A DNA stretch of 64,000 bases, taken from positions 245,885 through 309,884 of the forward strand of contig NZ_QAIG01000012.1 in assembly GCF_003060885.1 (NCBI RefSeq). Reading direction: 5' to 3'. The position numbers and the translations under genes are program-made. This DNA is from Pseudomonas sp. HMWF032 (GTDB lineage Bacteria > Pseudomonadota > Gammaproteobacteria > Pseudomonadales > Pseudomonadaceae). Below, one piece after another: positions 23,654-32,660 of the stretch; the stretch's first letter is position 1; every line of letters begins with the position of its first letter. The notes under the pieces are model-generated. The model saw nothing but the letters and a program-made list of their open reading frames with translations. It ran no database searches and was not told where the DNA came from.

Positions 23654-24625
23654 TCAGGCGACCGCCACAACATCGAGAATACGCTGTATGACGCGGTCCT
23701 GATCGATGCCGGCGGCTTCGGCTTCAAACGACAAGATGATCCGGTGGCGCAGCACGTCGAACAGCACGGCCTGGATATCTTCCGGGCTGACGAAGTCGCG
23801 TCCGGCCAGCCAGGCGTGTGCCCGTGCACAGCGGTCCAGGGCAATCGAGCCGCGTGGACTGGCGCCGTAGGCTATCCACTCGGCCAGCTCAGGGTCGAAC
23901 TTGGCCGGGGTGCGCGAGGCCATTACCAGTTGCACCAGGTATTCCTCCACTGCGTCGGCCATGTACAGGCCGAGAATCTCCTGGCGTGCGGCGAAGATTG
24001 CCTGCTGGCTGACCAGTTGCTCGGGCTTGGTTTCGCCATTCAGCGCTTCGCCACGGGCCTGCGCGAGGATCTTGCGTTCGACACCGGCATCAGGAAAACC
24101 GATTTTCACATGCATCAGAAAACGATCAAGCTGAGCTTCGGGCAGCGGGTAGGTGCCTTCCTGCTCGATCGGGTTCTGCGTGGCCATGACCAGAAACAGC
24201 GGCGACAGCTCATAAGTGCTACGGCCGACACTGACCTGGCGCTCAGCCATGGCTTCAAGCAGCGCCGATTGCACCTTGGCCGGCGCGCGGTTGATTTCAT
24301 CGGCGAGCACCAGGTTGTGGAATATCGGCCCTTGCTGGAACACGAAGCTACCCGTTTCCGGGCGATAGATTTCGGTGCCGGTGATATCTGCCGGGAGCAG
24401 GTCGGGGGTGAACTGAATGCGGTGAAACTCGGCTTCGATACCCTCGGCCAGCTCCTTGATCGCCTTGGTCTTGGCCAGACCCGGTGCGCCTTCGACCAGC
24501 ATGTGGCCATCGGCAAGCAAGGCAATCAGCAGCCTTTCGATGAGTTTTTCCTGGCCGAGGATCTGGCTTGAAAGAAAATGTCGCAGCGCGACAAGCGCTT
24601 CACGGTGTTCCATCGTTAAGCTCAT
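23654..24625 (-). CDS. MoxR family AAA+ ATPase
   Basis: A 323-residue cytosolic AAA+ ATPase of the MoxR group. Walker A is G-A-P-G-L-A-K-T at residues 46-53. The Walker B segment is L-V-L-A-D-E-I-N-R-A, sensor 1 is A-T-Q-N-P-I-E-Q-E-G-T-Y-P-L-P-E-A-Q-L-D-R-F, and the arginine-finger/sensor 2 region is A-S-P-R-G. MoxR ATPases act as chaperones that insert cofactors or mature complexes together with VWA proteins. This gene leads the operon running down to BatD. Start choice is open: ATG 24625 (M-S-L-T-M-E-H-R) or ATG 24613 (M-E-H-R); neither has a strong ribosome-binding site. The gene diverges from gdhB. Confidence 0.92.
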   Translation of the reverse strand: MSLTMEHREALVALRHFLSSQILGQEKLIERLLIALLADGHMLVEGAPGLAKTKAIKELAEGIEAEFHRIQFTPDLLPADITGTEIYRPETGSFVFQQGPIFHNLVLADEINRAPAKVQSALLEAMAERQVSVGRSTYELSPLFLVMATQNPIEQEGTYPLPEAQLDRFLMHVKIGFPDAGVERKILAQARGEALNGETKPEQLVSQQAIFAARQEILGLYMADAVEEYLVQLVMASRTPAKFDPELAEWIAYGASPRGSIALDRCARAHAWLAGRDFVSPEDIQAVLFDVLRHRIILSFEAEAAGIDQDRVIQRILDVVAVA

Positions 24626-24796
24626 CCGGCAAATGTGACCAGCGAGTCTCGAACCTCGCCAGAGTTAAGTGGCAGCCACTTTAATGCAATCGCTGCCTCC
24701 TAGACTAACGTTGAACAACAAGGTTGTGGCGAAGGTCCTTCTTGCGACTGCCCCGATCACGTCACCAGTCGAACAACAAGCCAAATGGAGCACACC

Positions 24797-27700
24797 ATGG
24801 CGTTCTTTACGGCGGCCAGCAAAGCCGATTTTCAGCACCATCTGCAAACGGCCCTGGCGCAGCACGTCAGCGAACAGGTTCTGCCACAAGTAGCCCTGTT
24901 CGCCGAGCAATTTTTCGGCATTATCGCGCTTGAAGAGCTGACCCAGCGGCGCCTCTCTGATCTGGTCGGCTGCACATTGTCGTCCTGGCGCCTGCTGGAG
25001 CGTTTTGTCCCGGCCAAGCCCGAAGTGCGGGTGTTCAACCCGGATTATGAAAAGCACGGCTGGCAGTCCACCCACACGGCCGTGGAAATTCTGCACAGCG
25101 ACATTCCCTTCCTGGTCGACTCGGTGCGTATGGAGCTGAACCGCCACGGTTACAGCATTCATACCCTGCAAAACAGCGTATTCAGCGTGCGCCGCAACAA
25201 AGCCGGTGAGCTGCTGGAAATTCTGCCCAAGGGGGCTCAGGGCAAGGATGTGCAGCATGAAGCGCTGATGTTCCTGGAAATCGACCGCTGCGCCAATGCC
25301 GGCGAGCTGAAGACCCTGGAAAAAGCTCTGCAGGACGTGTTCAGCGATGTGCGCTTGAGCGTGGCTGACTTCCAGCCCATGAAAGCCAAGGCCAAGGAAC
25401 TGCTGGCTTGGCTGGACAAGGCCAAGCTCAAGGTCGAAGGCGCTGAGCTGGAAGAAATCAAAGTATTCATGAGCTGGTTGCTCGACGACCACTTCACTTT
25501 CCTTGGCTATGAAGAGTTCACCGTTGCAGACAGTTCCAGCGGTGGCAGCCTGGTCTACGACGAGAAATCCTTGCTCGGCCTGTCCAAGCGTTTGCGCGCA
25601 GGGCTCAAGGCCGATGAGCTGCATATCGAGCCGGAAGCTGTGGCCTACCTGCGTGAGCCGCAGCTGCTGTCCTTTGCCAAGGCCGCTGTACCGAGCCGGG
25701 TGCACCGTCCGGCGTATCCGGACCTGGTATCGATCCGCGAGCTGGACGCCAAGGGCAAGGTGGTCAAGGAATGCCGCTTCATGGGCCTGTACACCTCGGC
25801 GGTGTATGCCGAGAGCGTGTGGAATATTCCGTTTATCCGCCGCAAGGTGGCGGTGATCAAGCAGCGCTCCGGTTTCGACAGCAGCGCACACCTGGGCAAA
25901 GAGCTGGCTCAGGTATTGGAAGTGCTGCCGCGTGACGACCTGTTCCAAACCCCGGTGGATGAGCTGTTCAGCACCACTATCGCCATTGTGCAGATTCAGG
26001 AGCGCAACAAGATTCGCGTGTTCCTGCGCCGCGATCCGTACGGCCGCTTCTGCTACTGCCTGGCCTATGTGCCACGCGATGTGTACTCCACCGAAACCCG
26101 CATGAAGATCCAGCAGGTGCTGATGGAGCGCCTGCAGGCCACCGATTGCGAATTCTGGACCTTCTTCTCCGAGTCAGTGCTGGCGCGGGTGCAGTTCATC
26201 CTCAAAGTCGATCCGGCCAAGCGTGTGCAGATTGACCCGCTGCGTCTGGAGAAAGAAGTCATCCAGGCTTGCCGTTCGTGGAAGGACGATTACACCAGCC
26301 TGATTGTCGAGAGCCTCGGCGAAGCTCAGGGCACCGAAGTGCTCAGCGAATTCCCGGGTGGTTTCCCTGCCGGTTACCGCGAGCGTTTTGCTCCGCACTC
26401 GGCCGTGGTAGACATGCAGCACCTGCTCAGCCTGGACAGTCAGCGGCAGTTGGTGATGAGCTTCTACCAACCGCTGAGCCAGAGTGATCAGCAGTTGCAT
26501 TGCAAGCTGTATCACGCCGATACACCGTTGCCACTGTCAGATGTGTTGCCGATTCTGGAAAACCTTGGCCTGCGCGTACTCGGTGAGTTCCCCTATAAGT
26601 TGCGGCATTCGGATGGGCGGGAATTCTGGATTCATGATTTTGCTTTTACCTATGCCGAGGGGTTGGATGTTGATATCCAACAACTCAATGACACCTTGCA
26701 GGACGCTTTCGTCAACATCGTCGGCGGCGCGGCGGAGAACGACGGCTTCAACCGTCTGGTGCTGATGGCCGCCATGCCCTGGCGTGATGTGGCGCTGCTG
26801 CGCGCCTATGCCCGCTACCTCAAGCAGATTCGCCTGGGCTTTGACCTCAGTTACATCGCCAGCACCCTGGCCAATCACGCCGATATTGCCAAGGAACTGG
26901 TGCGCCTGTTCAAAACGCGTTTCTACCTGGCGCGCAAGCTCACCGCCGATGATCTGGAAGACAAGCAGCAGAAGCTTGAGCAGGCGATTCTCGCCGCGCT
27001 GGACAACGTTGCGGTGCTCAACGAAGACCGCATCCTGCGTCGTTATCTGGACCTGATCAAAGCCACCCTGCGCACTAACTTCTACCAGACCGACGCGTCT
27101 GGACAGAACAAGTCCTACTTCAGCTTCAAGCTCAACCCGCGGGCGATTCCGGATATTCCGCGGCCCACGCCAAAGTTCGAAATCTTCGTCTATTCGCCGC
27201 GTGTTGAAGGCGTGCACCTGCGCTTTGGTGACGTCGCCCGTGGTGGCCTGCGTTGGTCGGATCGTGAGGAAGACTTCCGCACCGAGGTACTGGGCCTGGT
27301 CAAGGCGCAGCAGGTGAAGAACGCGGTCATCGTGCCGATGGGTGCCAAGGGCGGTTTTATCCCACGGCGCCTGCCGCTGGGGGGCTCGCGTGATGATGTG
27401 CTGGCTGAAGGCATTGCCTGCTACCGCATTTTTATCAGCGGCCTGCTGGACATCACCGACAACCTCAAAGACGGTGCCGTGGTGCCGCCGCAGAACGTGG
27501 TGCGTCACGATGGCGACGATCCCTACCTGGTGGTGGCGGCCGACAAAGGTACAGCGACCTTCTCTGACATCGCCAACGGCATTGCCCAGGACTATGGCTT
27601 CTGGCTGGACGATGCTTTCGCTTCGGGCGGTTCAGCCGGTTACGACCACAAAGGCATGGGTATCACCGCCAAGGGTGGCTGGGTCTCGGTGCAGCGTCAC

Positions 27701-29638
27701 TTCCGTGAGCGCGGTATCGACGTGCAGAAGGACAACGTTACGGTGATCGGTATCGGTGACATGGCCGGTGACGTGTTCGGCAACGGTTTGCTGCTCTCGG
27801 AAAGCCTGCAGCTGGTCGCTGCCTTCAACCATATGCATATCTTTATCGACCCCAACCCGGATGCGGCGAAGAGTTTTATCGAGCGCAAACGGCTGTTTGA
27901 TCTGCCGCGCTCCAGCTGGGCCGATTACGACGCCAAGCTGATCTCGGCGGGCGGTGGGATCTTCCTGCGCAGCGCCAAGAGCATCGCCATCAGTCCGCAG
28001 ATGAAAGAACGCTTTGATATCAGCGCCGACAAGCTGGCCCCGACCGAGCTGCTCAACGCGCTGCTCAAGGCGCCGGTGGACCTGCTGTGGAACGGCGGCA
28101 TCGGCACCTACGTGAAATCCAGCAAGGAAAGCCACGCCGATGTCGGCGACAAGGCCAACGACCTGCTACGTGTGGATGGCCGCGAACTGCGTGCCAAGGT
28201 GGTGGGTGAGGGCGGCAACCTGGGTATGACCCAACTGGGTCGCGTCGAGTACGGCCTCAATGGCGGCAAGAGCAACACCGACTTTATCGACAACGCGGGG
28301 GGGGTGGACTGCTCCGACCACGAGGTAAACATCAAGATCCTGCTCGGCGAAATCGTTGGTGCGGGTGACATGACCGGCAAGCAACGCAACAAGCTGCTGG
28401 TGGAAATGACCGATGCAGTCGGCGGCCTGGTGTTGGGCAACAACTACAAGCAGACCCAGGCGTTGTCGCTGGCCGAGCGCCGTGCGCGTGAGCGGGTTGG
28501 CGAGTACAAGCGCTTGATGACGGATCTGGAAGCGGCGGGCAAACTGGACCGCGCGCTGGAGTTCCTGCCCACCGACGATGAACTCAACGAACGCGCCGCC
28601 AATGGCTTGGGCTTGACCCGGCCGGAGCTGTCGGTGCTGATCTCTTATAGCAAGATCGACCTCAAGGAAGCCCTGTTGAAATCCCTGGTACCGGATGACG
28701 AGTACCTGGCCCGTGAGATGGAAACCGCCTTCCCGCCCTTGCTGGCGAAGAAGTTTGGTGAGCCGATGCGTCGTCATCGTCTCAAGCGCGAAATTGTCAG
28801 CACACAGATTGCCAACGATCTGGTCAACCACATGGGTATCACCTTTGTGCAGCGCCTGAAGGAATCCACCGGCATGAGCGCAGCGAATGTCGCCGGCGCC
28901 TATGTGATCGTGCGTGATCTGTTCCGTCTGCCGCACTGGTGGCAGCAGATCGAGGCGCTGGACTACCAGGTGCCTGCCGAGCTGCAACTGCAGTTGATGG
29001 ACGAGCTGATGCGCCTGGGGCGCCGTGCGACCCGCTGGTTCCTGCGCAGCCGTCGCAACGAGCTGGATGCGGCCCGCGATGTGGCGCATTTCGCGCCGCG
29101 CATCGAAGCATTGGTTGGTCGACTCGACGAACTGCTCGAAGGTCCGGCCCGTGAACAGTGGCTGGCACGCTTCCAGGGGTATGTCGAAGCCGGTGTGCCG
29201 GAAGAACTGGCGCGTGTGGTCGCCGGCACCAGCCACTTGTACACCCTGTTGCCGATCATTGAGGCGGCGGATGTAACAGGCAAGGATGCTGGAGAGGTGG
29301 CCACCGCCTACTTCGCCACCGGTGGAGCGCTGGAGTTGTCCTGGTATCTGCAGCAGATCACCAGCCTGCCGGTGGAAAACAACTGGCAAGCCCTGGCCCG
29401 TGAAGCCTTCCGCGATGACCTGGACTGGCAGCAACGCGCCATCACCGTCTCGGTACTGCAAATGGCCGAAGGCCCGGCGGATATCGAAGAGCGGGTCGGC
29501 GTGTGGCTGGACCAACACCGCCGTCTGGTTGATCGCTGGAAGGTCATGCTCGGCGAGCTACGTGCGGCCACCAACACCGATTACGCCATGTACGCTGTGG
29601 CTAACCGCGAGTTGATGGACCTGGCACAGAGCGCTTGA
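24797..29638 (+). CDS. gdhB: NAD-specific glutamate dehydrogenase, large type (about 180 kDa)
   Basis: A 1613-residue cytosolic enzyme of the large NAD-dependent glutamate dehydrogenase family (GDH180), which deaminates glutamate to 2-oxoglutarate with NAD+. The N-terminal half holds ACT-like regulatory segments. The catalytic core begins near residue 800, with the catalytic lysine K851 in V-P-M-G-A-K-G-G-F and the NAD-fold motif V-I-G-I-G-D-M-A-G-D-V-F-G-N-G. The C-terminal 500 residues are helical. ATG 24797 is preferred: ggag (24787-24790) lies six bases upstream. An in-frame ATG at 24785 overlaps this site. In P. aeruginosa the orthologue is induced and allosterically activated by arginine as the end of the arginine succinyltransferase route. 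It diverges from the MoxR operon. Confidence 0.96.
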   Translation: MAFFTAASKADFQHHLQTALAQHVSEQVLPQVALFAEQFFGIIALEELTQRRLSDLVGCTLSSWRLLERFVPAKPEVRVFNPDYEKHGWQSTHTAVEILHSDIPFLVDSVRMELNRHGYSIHTLQNSVFSVRRNKAGELLEILPKGAQGKDVQHEALMFLEIDRCANAGELKTLEKALQDVFSDVRLSVADFQPMKAKAKELLAWLDKAKLKVEGAELEEIKVFMSWLLDDHFTFLGYEEFTVADSSSGGSLVYDEKSLLGLSKRLRAGLKADELHIEPEAVAYLREPQLLSFAKAAVPSRVHRPAYPDLVSIRELDAKGKVVKECRFMGLYTSAVYAESVWNIPFIRRKVAVIKQRSGFDSSAHLGKELAQVLEVLPRDDLFQTPVDELFSTTIAIVQIQERNKIRVFLRRDPYGRFCYCLAYVPRDVYSTETRMKIQQVLMERLQATDCEFWTFFSESVLARVQFILKVDPAKRVQIDPLRLEKEVIQACRSWKDDYTSLIVESLGEAQGTEVLSEFPGGFPAGYRERFAPHSAVVDMQHLLSLDSQRQLVMSFYQPLSQSDQQLHCKLYHADTPLPLSDVLPILENLGLRVLGEFPYKLRHSDGREFWIHDFAFTYAEGLDVDIQQLNDTLQDAFVNIVGGAAENDGFNRLVLMAAMPWRDVALLRAYARYLKQIRLGFDLSYIASTLANHADIAKELVRLFKTRFYLARKLTADDLEDKQQKLEQAILAALDNVAVLNEDRILRRYLDLIKATLRTNFYQTDASGQNKSYFSFKLNPRAIPDIPRPTPKFEIFVYSPRVEGVHLRFGDVARGGLRWSDREEDFRTEVLGLVKAQQVKNAVIVPMGAKGGFIPRRLPLGGSRDDVLAEGIACYRIFISGLLDITDNLKDGAVVPPQNVVRHDGDDPYLVVAADKGTATFSDIANGIAQDYGFWLDDAFASGGSAGYDHKGMGITAKGGWVSVQRHFRERGIDVQKDNVTVIGIGDMAGDVFGNGLLLSESLQLVAAFNHMHIFIDPNPDAAKSFIERKRLFDLPRSSWADYDAKLISAGGGIFLRSAKSIAISPQMKERFDISADKLAPTELLNALLKAPVDLLWNGGIGTYVKSSKESHADVGDKANDLLRVDGRELRAKVVGEGGNLGMTQLGRVEYGLNGGKSNTDFIDNAGGVDCSDHEVNIKILLGEIVGAGDMTGKQRNKLLVEMTDAVGGLVLGNNYKQTQALSLAERRARERVGEYKRLMTDLEAAGKLDRALEFLPTDDELNERAANGLGLTRPELSVLISYSKIDLKEALLKSLVPDDEYLAREMETAFPPLLAKKFGEPMRRHRLKREIVSTQIANDLVNHMGITFVQRLKESTGMSAANVAGAYVIVRDLFRLPHWWQQIEALDYQVPAELQLQLMDELMRLGRRATRWFLRSRRNELDAARDVAHFAPRIEALVGRLDELLEGPAREQWLARFQGYVEAGVPEELARVVAGTSHLYTLLPIIEAADVTGKDAGEVATAYFATGGALELSWYLQQITSLPVENNWQALAREAFRDDLDWQQRAITVSVLQMAEGPADIEERVGVWLDQHRRLVDRWKVMLGELRAATNTDYAMYAVANRELMDLAQSA

Positions 29639-29641
29639 TAA

Positions 29642-29670
29642 AGGCAGCGCAGGCTTGTCCTGCGCTGCCT
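29642..29670 (+). other. Stable 12-bp hairpin just after gdhB
   Basis: Arms aggcagcgcagg (29642-29653) and cctgcgctgcct (29659-29670) are perfectly complementary with a five-base loop. It starts 3 bp after the gdhB stop and precedes the true terminator by 10 bp. With no T run it more likely protects the 3' end of the long mRNA or slows RNA polymerase. Confidence 0.6.
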
Positions 29671-29680
29671 GCAGTATTAA

Positions 29681-29708
29681 AAAGCCCCGCGATTGCGGGG
29701 CTTTTTTA
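29681..29708. terminator. Bidirectional terminator between gdhB and rnt
   Basis: aaagccccgc and gcggggcttttttt-like arms (stem 29684-29690 with 29695-29701, loop gatt) have an A run on the left and a T run on the right, so it can end transcription of gdhB (+) and of pyrC-rnt (-). Confidence 0.85.
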
Positions 29709-29738
29709 TGCGCGATGGATATGCGGCGACTATGGTTG

Positions 29739-30413
29739 TCAGTCGTCGAAATCCATCCAGCCGCCCATCTCTTTCCAGCGGTTGACGATGCCGCAGAACA
29801 GTTCGGCGGTTTTCTCTGTGTCGTAACGGGCCGAGTGTGCTTCCTTGCCATCGAAATCGATGCCAGCGGCCTGGCAGGCCTTGGCCAGTACGGTCTGGCC
29901 GTAAGCCAGGCCAGCCAGGGTGGCGGTATCGAAGCTGGAGAACGGGTGGAACGGGTTGCGTTTGATGCCGCAGCGCGCCACGGCCGCATTGAGGAAACCC
30001 AGGTCGAAGCTGCTGTTGTGCCCGACCAGAATCGCCCGTTTGCAGCTGTTGGCCTTCAACGACTTGCGCAGCCCTTTGAAGATCTCGCCAAGGGCATGCT
30101 CTTCACTCACCGCCATGCGCAACGGGTGATCGAGCTTGATACCGGTGAAGTCCAGTGCCGCTTGTTCGATATTCGCGCCTGCGAACGGCTCGATACGAAA
30201 GAAGTGGGTGTGTTCCGGATAAAGAAAACCGCCTTCATCCATGCCGATGGTGGTAGCGGCAATCTCCAGCAGGGCATCGGTGGCGCAGTTGAAACCACCG
30301 GTTTCCACGTCCACGACTACCGGCAAGTAGCCACGAAAGCGTGTCGCCATCGGGTGGCGTGGGCCGGAGTGCGGGCTGCTCTCGAGCTCGTCGTCGTACA
30401 GGTCTTCACTCAC
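29739..30413 (-). CDS. rnt: Ribonuclease T
   Basis: A 224-residue DEDD-family 3'-to-5' exoribonuclease that trims the 3' ends of tRNA, 5S and 23S rRNA and turns over the tRNA CCA end. The first catalytic pair is D35 and E37 in V-V-D-V-E-T-G-G. The later H-N-S-S-F-D and H-S-A-R-Y-D blocks supply the remaining acidic and histidine residues. It acts as a homodimer in the cytosol. The start is a GTG at 30413 that overlaps the pyrC stop codon by 4 bp, so the two genes are coupled. The acidic N-terminal extension of about 20 residues before M-A-T-R-F-R-G-Y fits other Pseudomonas sequences as I recall them. Confidence 0.95.
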   Translation of the reverse strand: MSEDLYDDELESSPHSGPRHPMATRFRGYLPVVVDVETGGFNCATDALLEIAATTIGMDEGGFLYPEHTHFFRIEPFAGANIEQAALDFTGIKLDHPLRMAVSEEHALGEIFKGLRKSLKANSCKRAILVGHNSSFDLGFLNAAVARCGIKRNPFHPFSSFDTATLAGLAYGQTVLAKACQAAGIDFDGKEAHSARYDTEKTAELFCGIVNRWKEMGGWMDFDD

Positions 30414-31456
30414 GCTTGGCGCTCCAGCAGACGCCAGCGCAGGGTTTCACCAGCGCGCAGCGGGATAACGGTTTGCTCGCCCAGTGGCAGGCTGGCAGGT
30501 GCAGTCCAGTCTTCACGTACCAGGGTGATGCTGTCGCTGTTGCGCGGCAGGCCATAGAAATCCGGGCCGTTGAGGCTGGCGAAGGCTTCCAGTTTGTCCA
30601 GCGCATTGCGCTGCTCAAAAGCCTCGGCATACAGCTCGATGGCCGCATAGGCGGTGTAGCAACCGGCGCAGCCGCAGGCTGCTTCTTTGGCGTGCTTGGC
30701 GTGCGGCGCCGAGTCGGTGCCGAGGAAGAACTTGGCGTTGCCACTGGTGGCCGCATCCAGCAGGGCATCCTGGTGGGTGTTGCGCTTGAGGATCGGCAGG
30801 CAATAGAAGTGTGGGCGGATGCCGCCAACCAGCATGTGGTTGCGGTTGTACAGCAGGTGATGGGCGGTGATGGTGGCACCTACGTTGGCCGAGGCGCCTT
30901 GTACGAACTCCACCGCATCGCGCGTGGTGATGTGCTCGAACACCACTTTCAGGGTCGGGAAGCGCTCGACCACACGGCTCAGGTGTTCGCCGATAAAGAT
31001 CTTCTCGCGGTCGAATACATCGATCTCGCTGCGCGTCACTTCGCCGTGTACCAGCAGCGGTAGGCCGACTTCAGCCATGGTTTCGAGCACCGGGAAAATC
31101 TTGTCGATGCTGGTCACGCCAGAATCGGAGTTGGTGGTCGCGCCGGCCGGGTAGAGCTTGGCCGCATGCACAAAGCCCGAGGCTTTGGCTGTGCGAATGT
31201 CTTCAGGCTGGGTCAGGTCGGTGAGGTACAGCACCATCAGCGGCTCGAAACGGCTGCCCGCAGGGCGGGCGCTGAGAATGCGTTGGCGATAGGCATCGGC
31301 TTCGCTGGCGTTGCGTACCGGCGGCACCAGGTTGGGCATGATGATGGCGCGTCCGAAGGTGCGGGCTACATCGGCGACGGTGTGGGGCAGGACGCCACCG
31401 TCGCGCAGGTGGATGTGCCAGTCGTCGGGACGCAGCAGGGTAAGGCGGTCAGTCAT
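30410..31456 (-). CDS. pyrC: Dihydroorotase (class II type)
   Basis: A 348-residue zinc amidohydrolase that closes carbamoyl-aspartate to dihydroorotate in pyrimidine synthesis. Metal ligands H14 and H16 are in D-D-W-H-I-H-L-R-D-G at the N-terminus. The candidate carboxylated lysine is in A-A-K-L-Y-P-A-G-A-T-T-N. Further ligands lie in L-L-V-H-G-E-V, F-E-H-I-T-T and G-T-D-S-A-P-H. Length and motifs match the E. coli PyrC type, not the longer PyrC'/PyrX types also found in pseudomonads. It is translationally coupled to rnt and diverges from motY. Confidence 0.96.
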   Translation of the reverse strand: MTDRLTLLRPDDWHIHLRDGGVLPHTVADVARTFGRAIIMPNLVPPVRNASEADAYRQRILSARPAGSRFEPLMVLYLTDLTQPEDIRTAKASGFVHAAKLYPAGATTNSDSGVTSIDKIFPVLETMAEVGLPLLVHGEVTRSEIDVFDREKIFIGEHLSRVVERFPTLKVVFEHITTRDAVEFVQGASANVGATITAHHLLYNRNHMLVGGIRPHFYCLPILKRNTHQDALLDAATSGNAKFFLGTDSAPHAKHAKEAACGCAGCYTAYAAIELYAEAFEQRNALDKLEAFASLNGPDFYGLPRNSDSITLVREDWTAPASLPLGEQTVIPLRAGETLRWRLLERQA

Positions 31457-31612
31457 GGAAGCTTCCAGGCGGGCAAAACGTGGCGAGAATGCTACCGGAA
31501 AAGCCCCGTGGCAGCACGTTGAAAGCAGGCGTGTTGGACAAACTCGGATGGATGTCGATGGCTACCGCCTGGCCGCTTCCTGGGATGGCGGCACCTGAGC
31601 GTGGCTGCGTGC

Positions 31613-31639
31613 TCAAGTTTTCTGGCGCGGCACCGATAG
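31613..31639 (+). promoter_or_regulatory. Sigma-28 (FliA) promoter for motY
   Basis: tcaa (31613-31616), 15 bases, then accgatag (31632-31639) matches the flagellar sigma-28 consensus (TAAA-N15-GCCGATAA) with exact spacing and a matching gttt after the -35 element. Transcription would start near 31646, about 27 bp before the motY start codon. This fits late-class flagellar expression of a motor protein. Confidence 0.65.
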
Positions 31640-31672
31640 ACAGAAGGTAAGCCGTATTCCCTGGAGTCTGTC

Positions 31673-32590
31673 GTGCGACCCTACCCACTCGCAGTGCTTT
31701 GCCTGCTGGCAAGCCAGTCGGCCCTTGCTATCAGCTTCCAGACTCGTCTGGAGAAGATCGAGTGGCAGGTTGAAGGTGATCAGTTCGAGTGCCGCCTGTC
31801 GCAACCTATCACCGATTTCGGCTCCGGGGTGTTTGTGCGGCGAGCTGGGGAGCAGGTGATATTCAGTCTCAAGGCCCGCGAGCGCTGGATGAGCAAAGGC
31901 AACGCGACGCTGTTGGCTGCTGCTGCACCGTGGCAGCCAGGGCGAGGGGACATCAATCTCGGCTCGGTCAATGTGCTGTCGGCCGAAGTGCTGTTCAACA
32001 GTTCTCAAGAGCAGGGTGTGCGGTTATTGACTGGATTGCTTGAGGGGCGCAGCCCTGTGGTACGACACCGTACAGCCATGGGCGGTGACAGTATTGAAGT
32101 GCGTCTACTACCGGCCAAATTCGATAAGGCGTATGACGAGTACCTCGCGTGCACCGCAAAGTTGCTGCCGGTGAATTTTGATCAGGTACGCAAGAGCTTG
32201 GTGGGTTTTCCGGGGGGGGGCATCGTCCTGGAACCGCTCGCACAAGCCAAGCTTGATATCATTTTGAGCTACCTCAAGGCTGATCCCAGTGTTAATCGAA
32301 TTCAGCTTGACGGCCATGCGGACAACAGCGGCAATCGCCTGACGAACCGCGATATGTCACGGCGCCGGGCACTGGCGGTGATGGAGTACCTCAAGGCTAA
32401 TGGTATTCCGGCTGAGCAGATCACCATGCGTTTCCATGGCGAGCGTTATCCCCTTGCACCCAATACCAACGAAGCCAACCGGGCGAAGAACCGCCGGGTG
32501 ACCATTCTGCTTGATCGTGTGCCTGAGGCGGCAGTGCCGCCCGAAGCAACGCCTGCACCCACTGCTGAGGAGCCTGCAGCCACCTCCTGA
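31673..32590 (+). CDS. motY: Flagellar motor T-ring protein MotY (OmpA-like peptidoglycan-binding)
   Basis: A 305-residue periplasmic protein with a short signal peptide (cleavage after A-L-A at about residue 19). Its N-terminal domain of about 140 residues matches the MotY stator-binding fold. The C-terminal OmpA-like domain (about 170-285) binds peptidoglycan: L-D-G-H-A-D-N-S-G, L-S/N-R-D-M-S-R-R-R-A and N-R-R-V-T-I-L. MotY joins the flagellar T ring and anchors the stator units. The start is GTG 31673 with ggag six bases upstream. Position between pyrC and argG is as I recall for P. aeruginosa. A run of nine G (32212-32220) inside the gene encodes F-P-G-G-G and is a possible slippage site. 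The last 20 residues are a Pro/Ala/Glu tail. Confidence 0.92.
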   Translation: MRPYPLAVLCLLASQSALAISFQTRLEKIEWQVEGDQFECRLSQPITDFGSGVFVRRAGEQVIFSLKARERWMSKGNATLLAAAAPWQPGRGDINLGSVNVLSAEVLFNSSQEQGVRLLTGLLEGRSPVVRHRTAMGGDSIEVRLLPAKFDKAYDEYLACTAKLLPVNFDQVRKSLVGFPGGGIVLEPLAQAKLDIILSYLKADPSVNRIQLDGHADNSGNRLTNRDMSRRRALAVMEYLKANGIPAEQITMRFHGERYPLAPNTNEANRAKNRRVTILLDRVPEAAVPPEATPAPTAEEPAATS

Positions 32591-32644
32591 TGCATGCTGT
32601 TCATCCGTTGTCCAACAATTAACCGTCGCTTGGTCATCACAAGC

Positions 32645-32660
32645 TGTCGCGCCTCTATAA
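32645..32660 (+). promoter_or_regulatory. Possible ArgR operator half-site before argG
   Basis: tgtcgc, eight bases, aa fits the half-site described for Pseudomonas ArgR (TGTCGC-N8-AA). A weaker similar element lies upstream at about 32623. Regulation of argG by arginine would fit, but a single half-site of this size can occur by chance. Confidence 0.35.

Noticed and set aside
24785..24796. Upstream ATG as gdhB start
   Set aside because: The four extra codons contain the ribosome-binding site for ATG 24797, which gives the expected N-terminus.
28297..28304. Run of eight G inside gdhB as a phase-variation site
   Set aside because: It encodes conserved N-A-G-G-V-D needed for activity; shorter than the motY run and loss of GdhB offers no obvious reversible benefit.
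28166..29518. 450-codon open frame antisense to gdhB
   Set aside because: Antisense shadow; no ribosome-binding site or recognisable motif.
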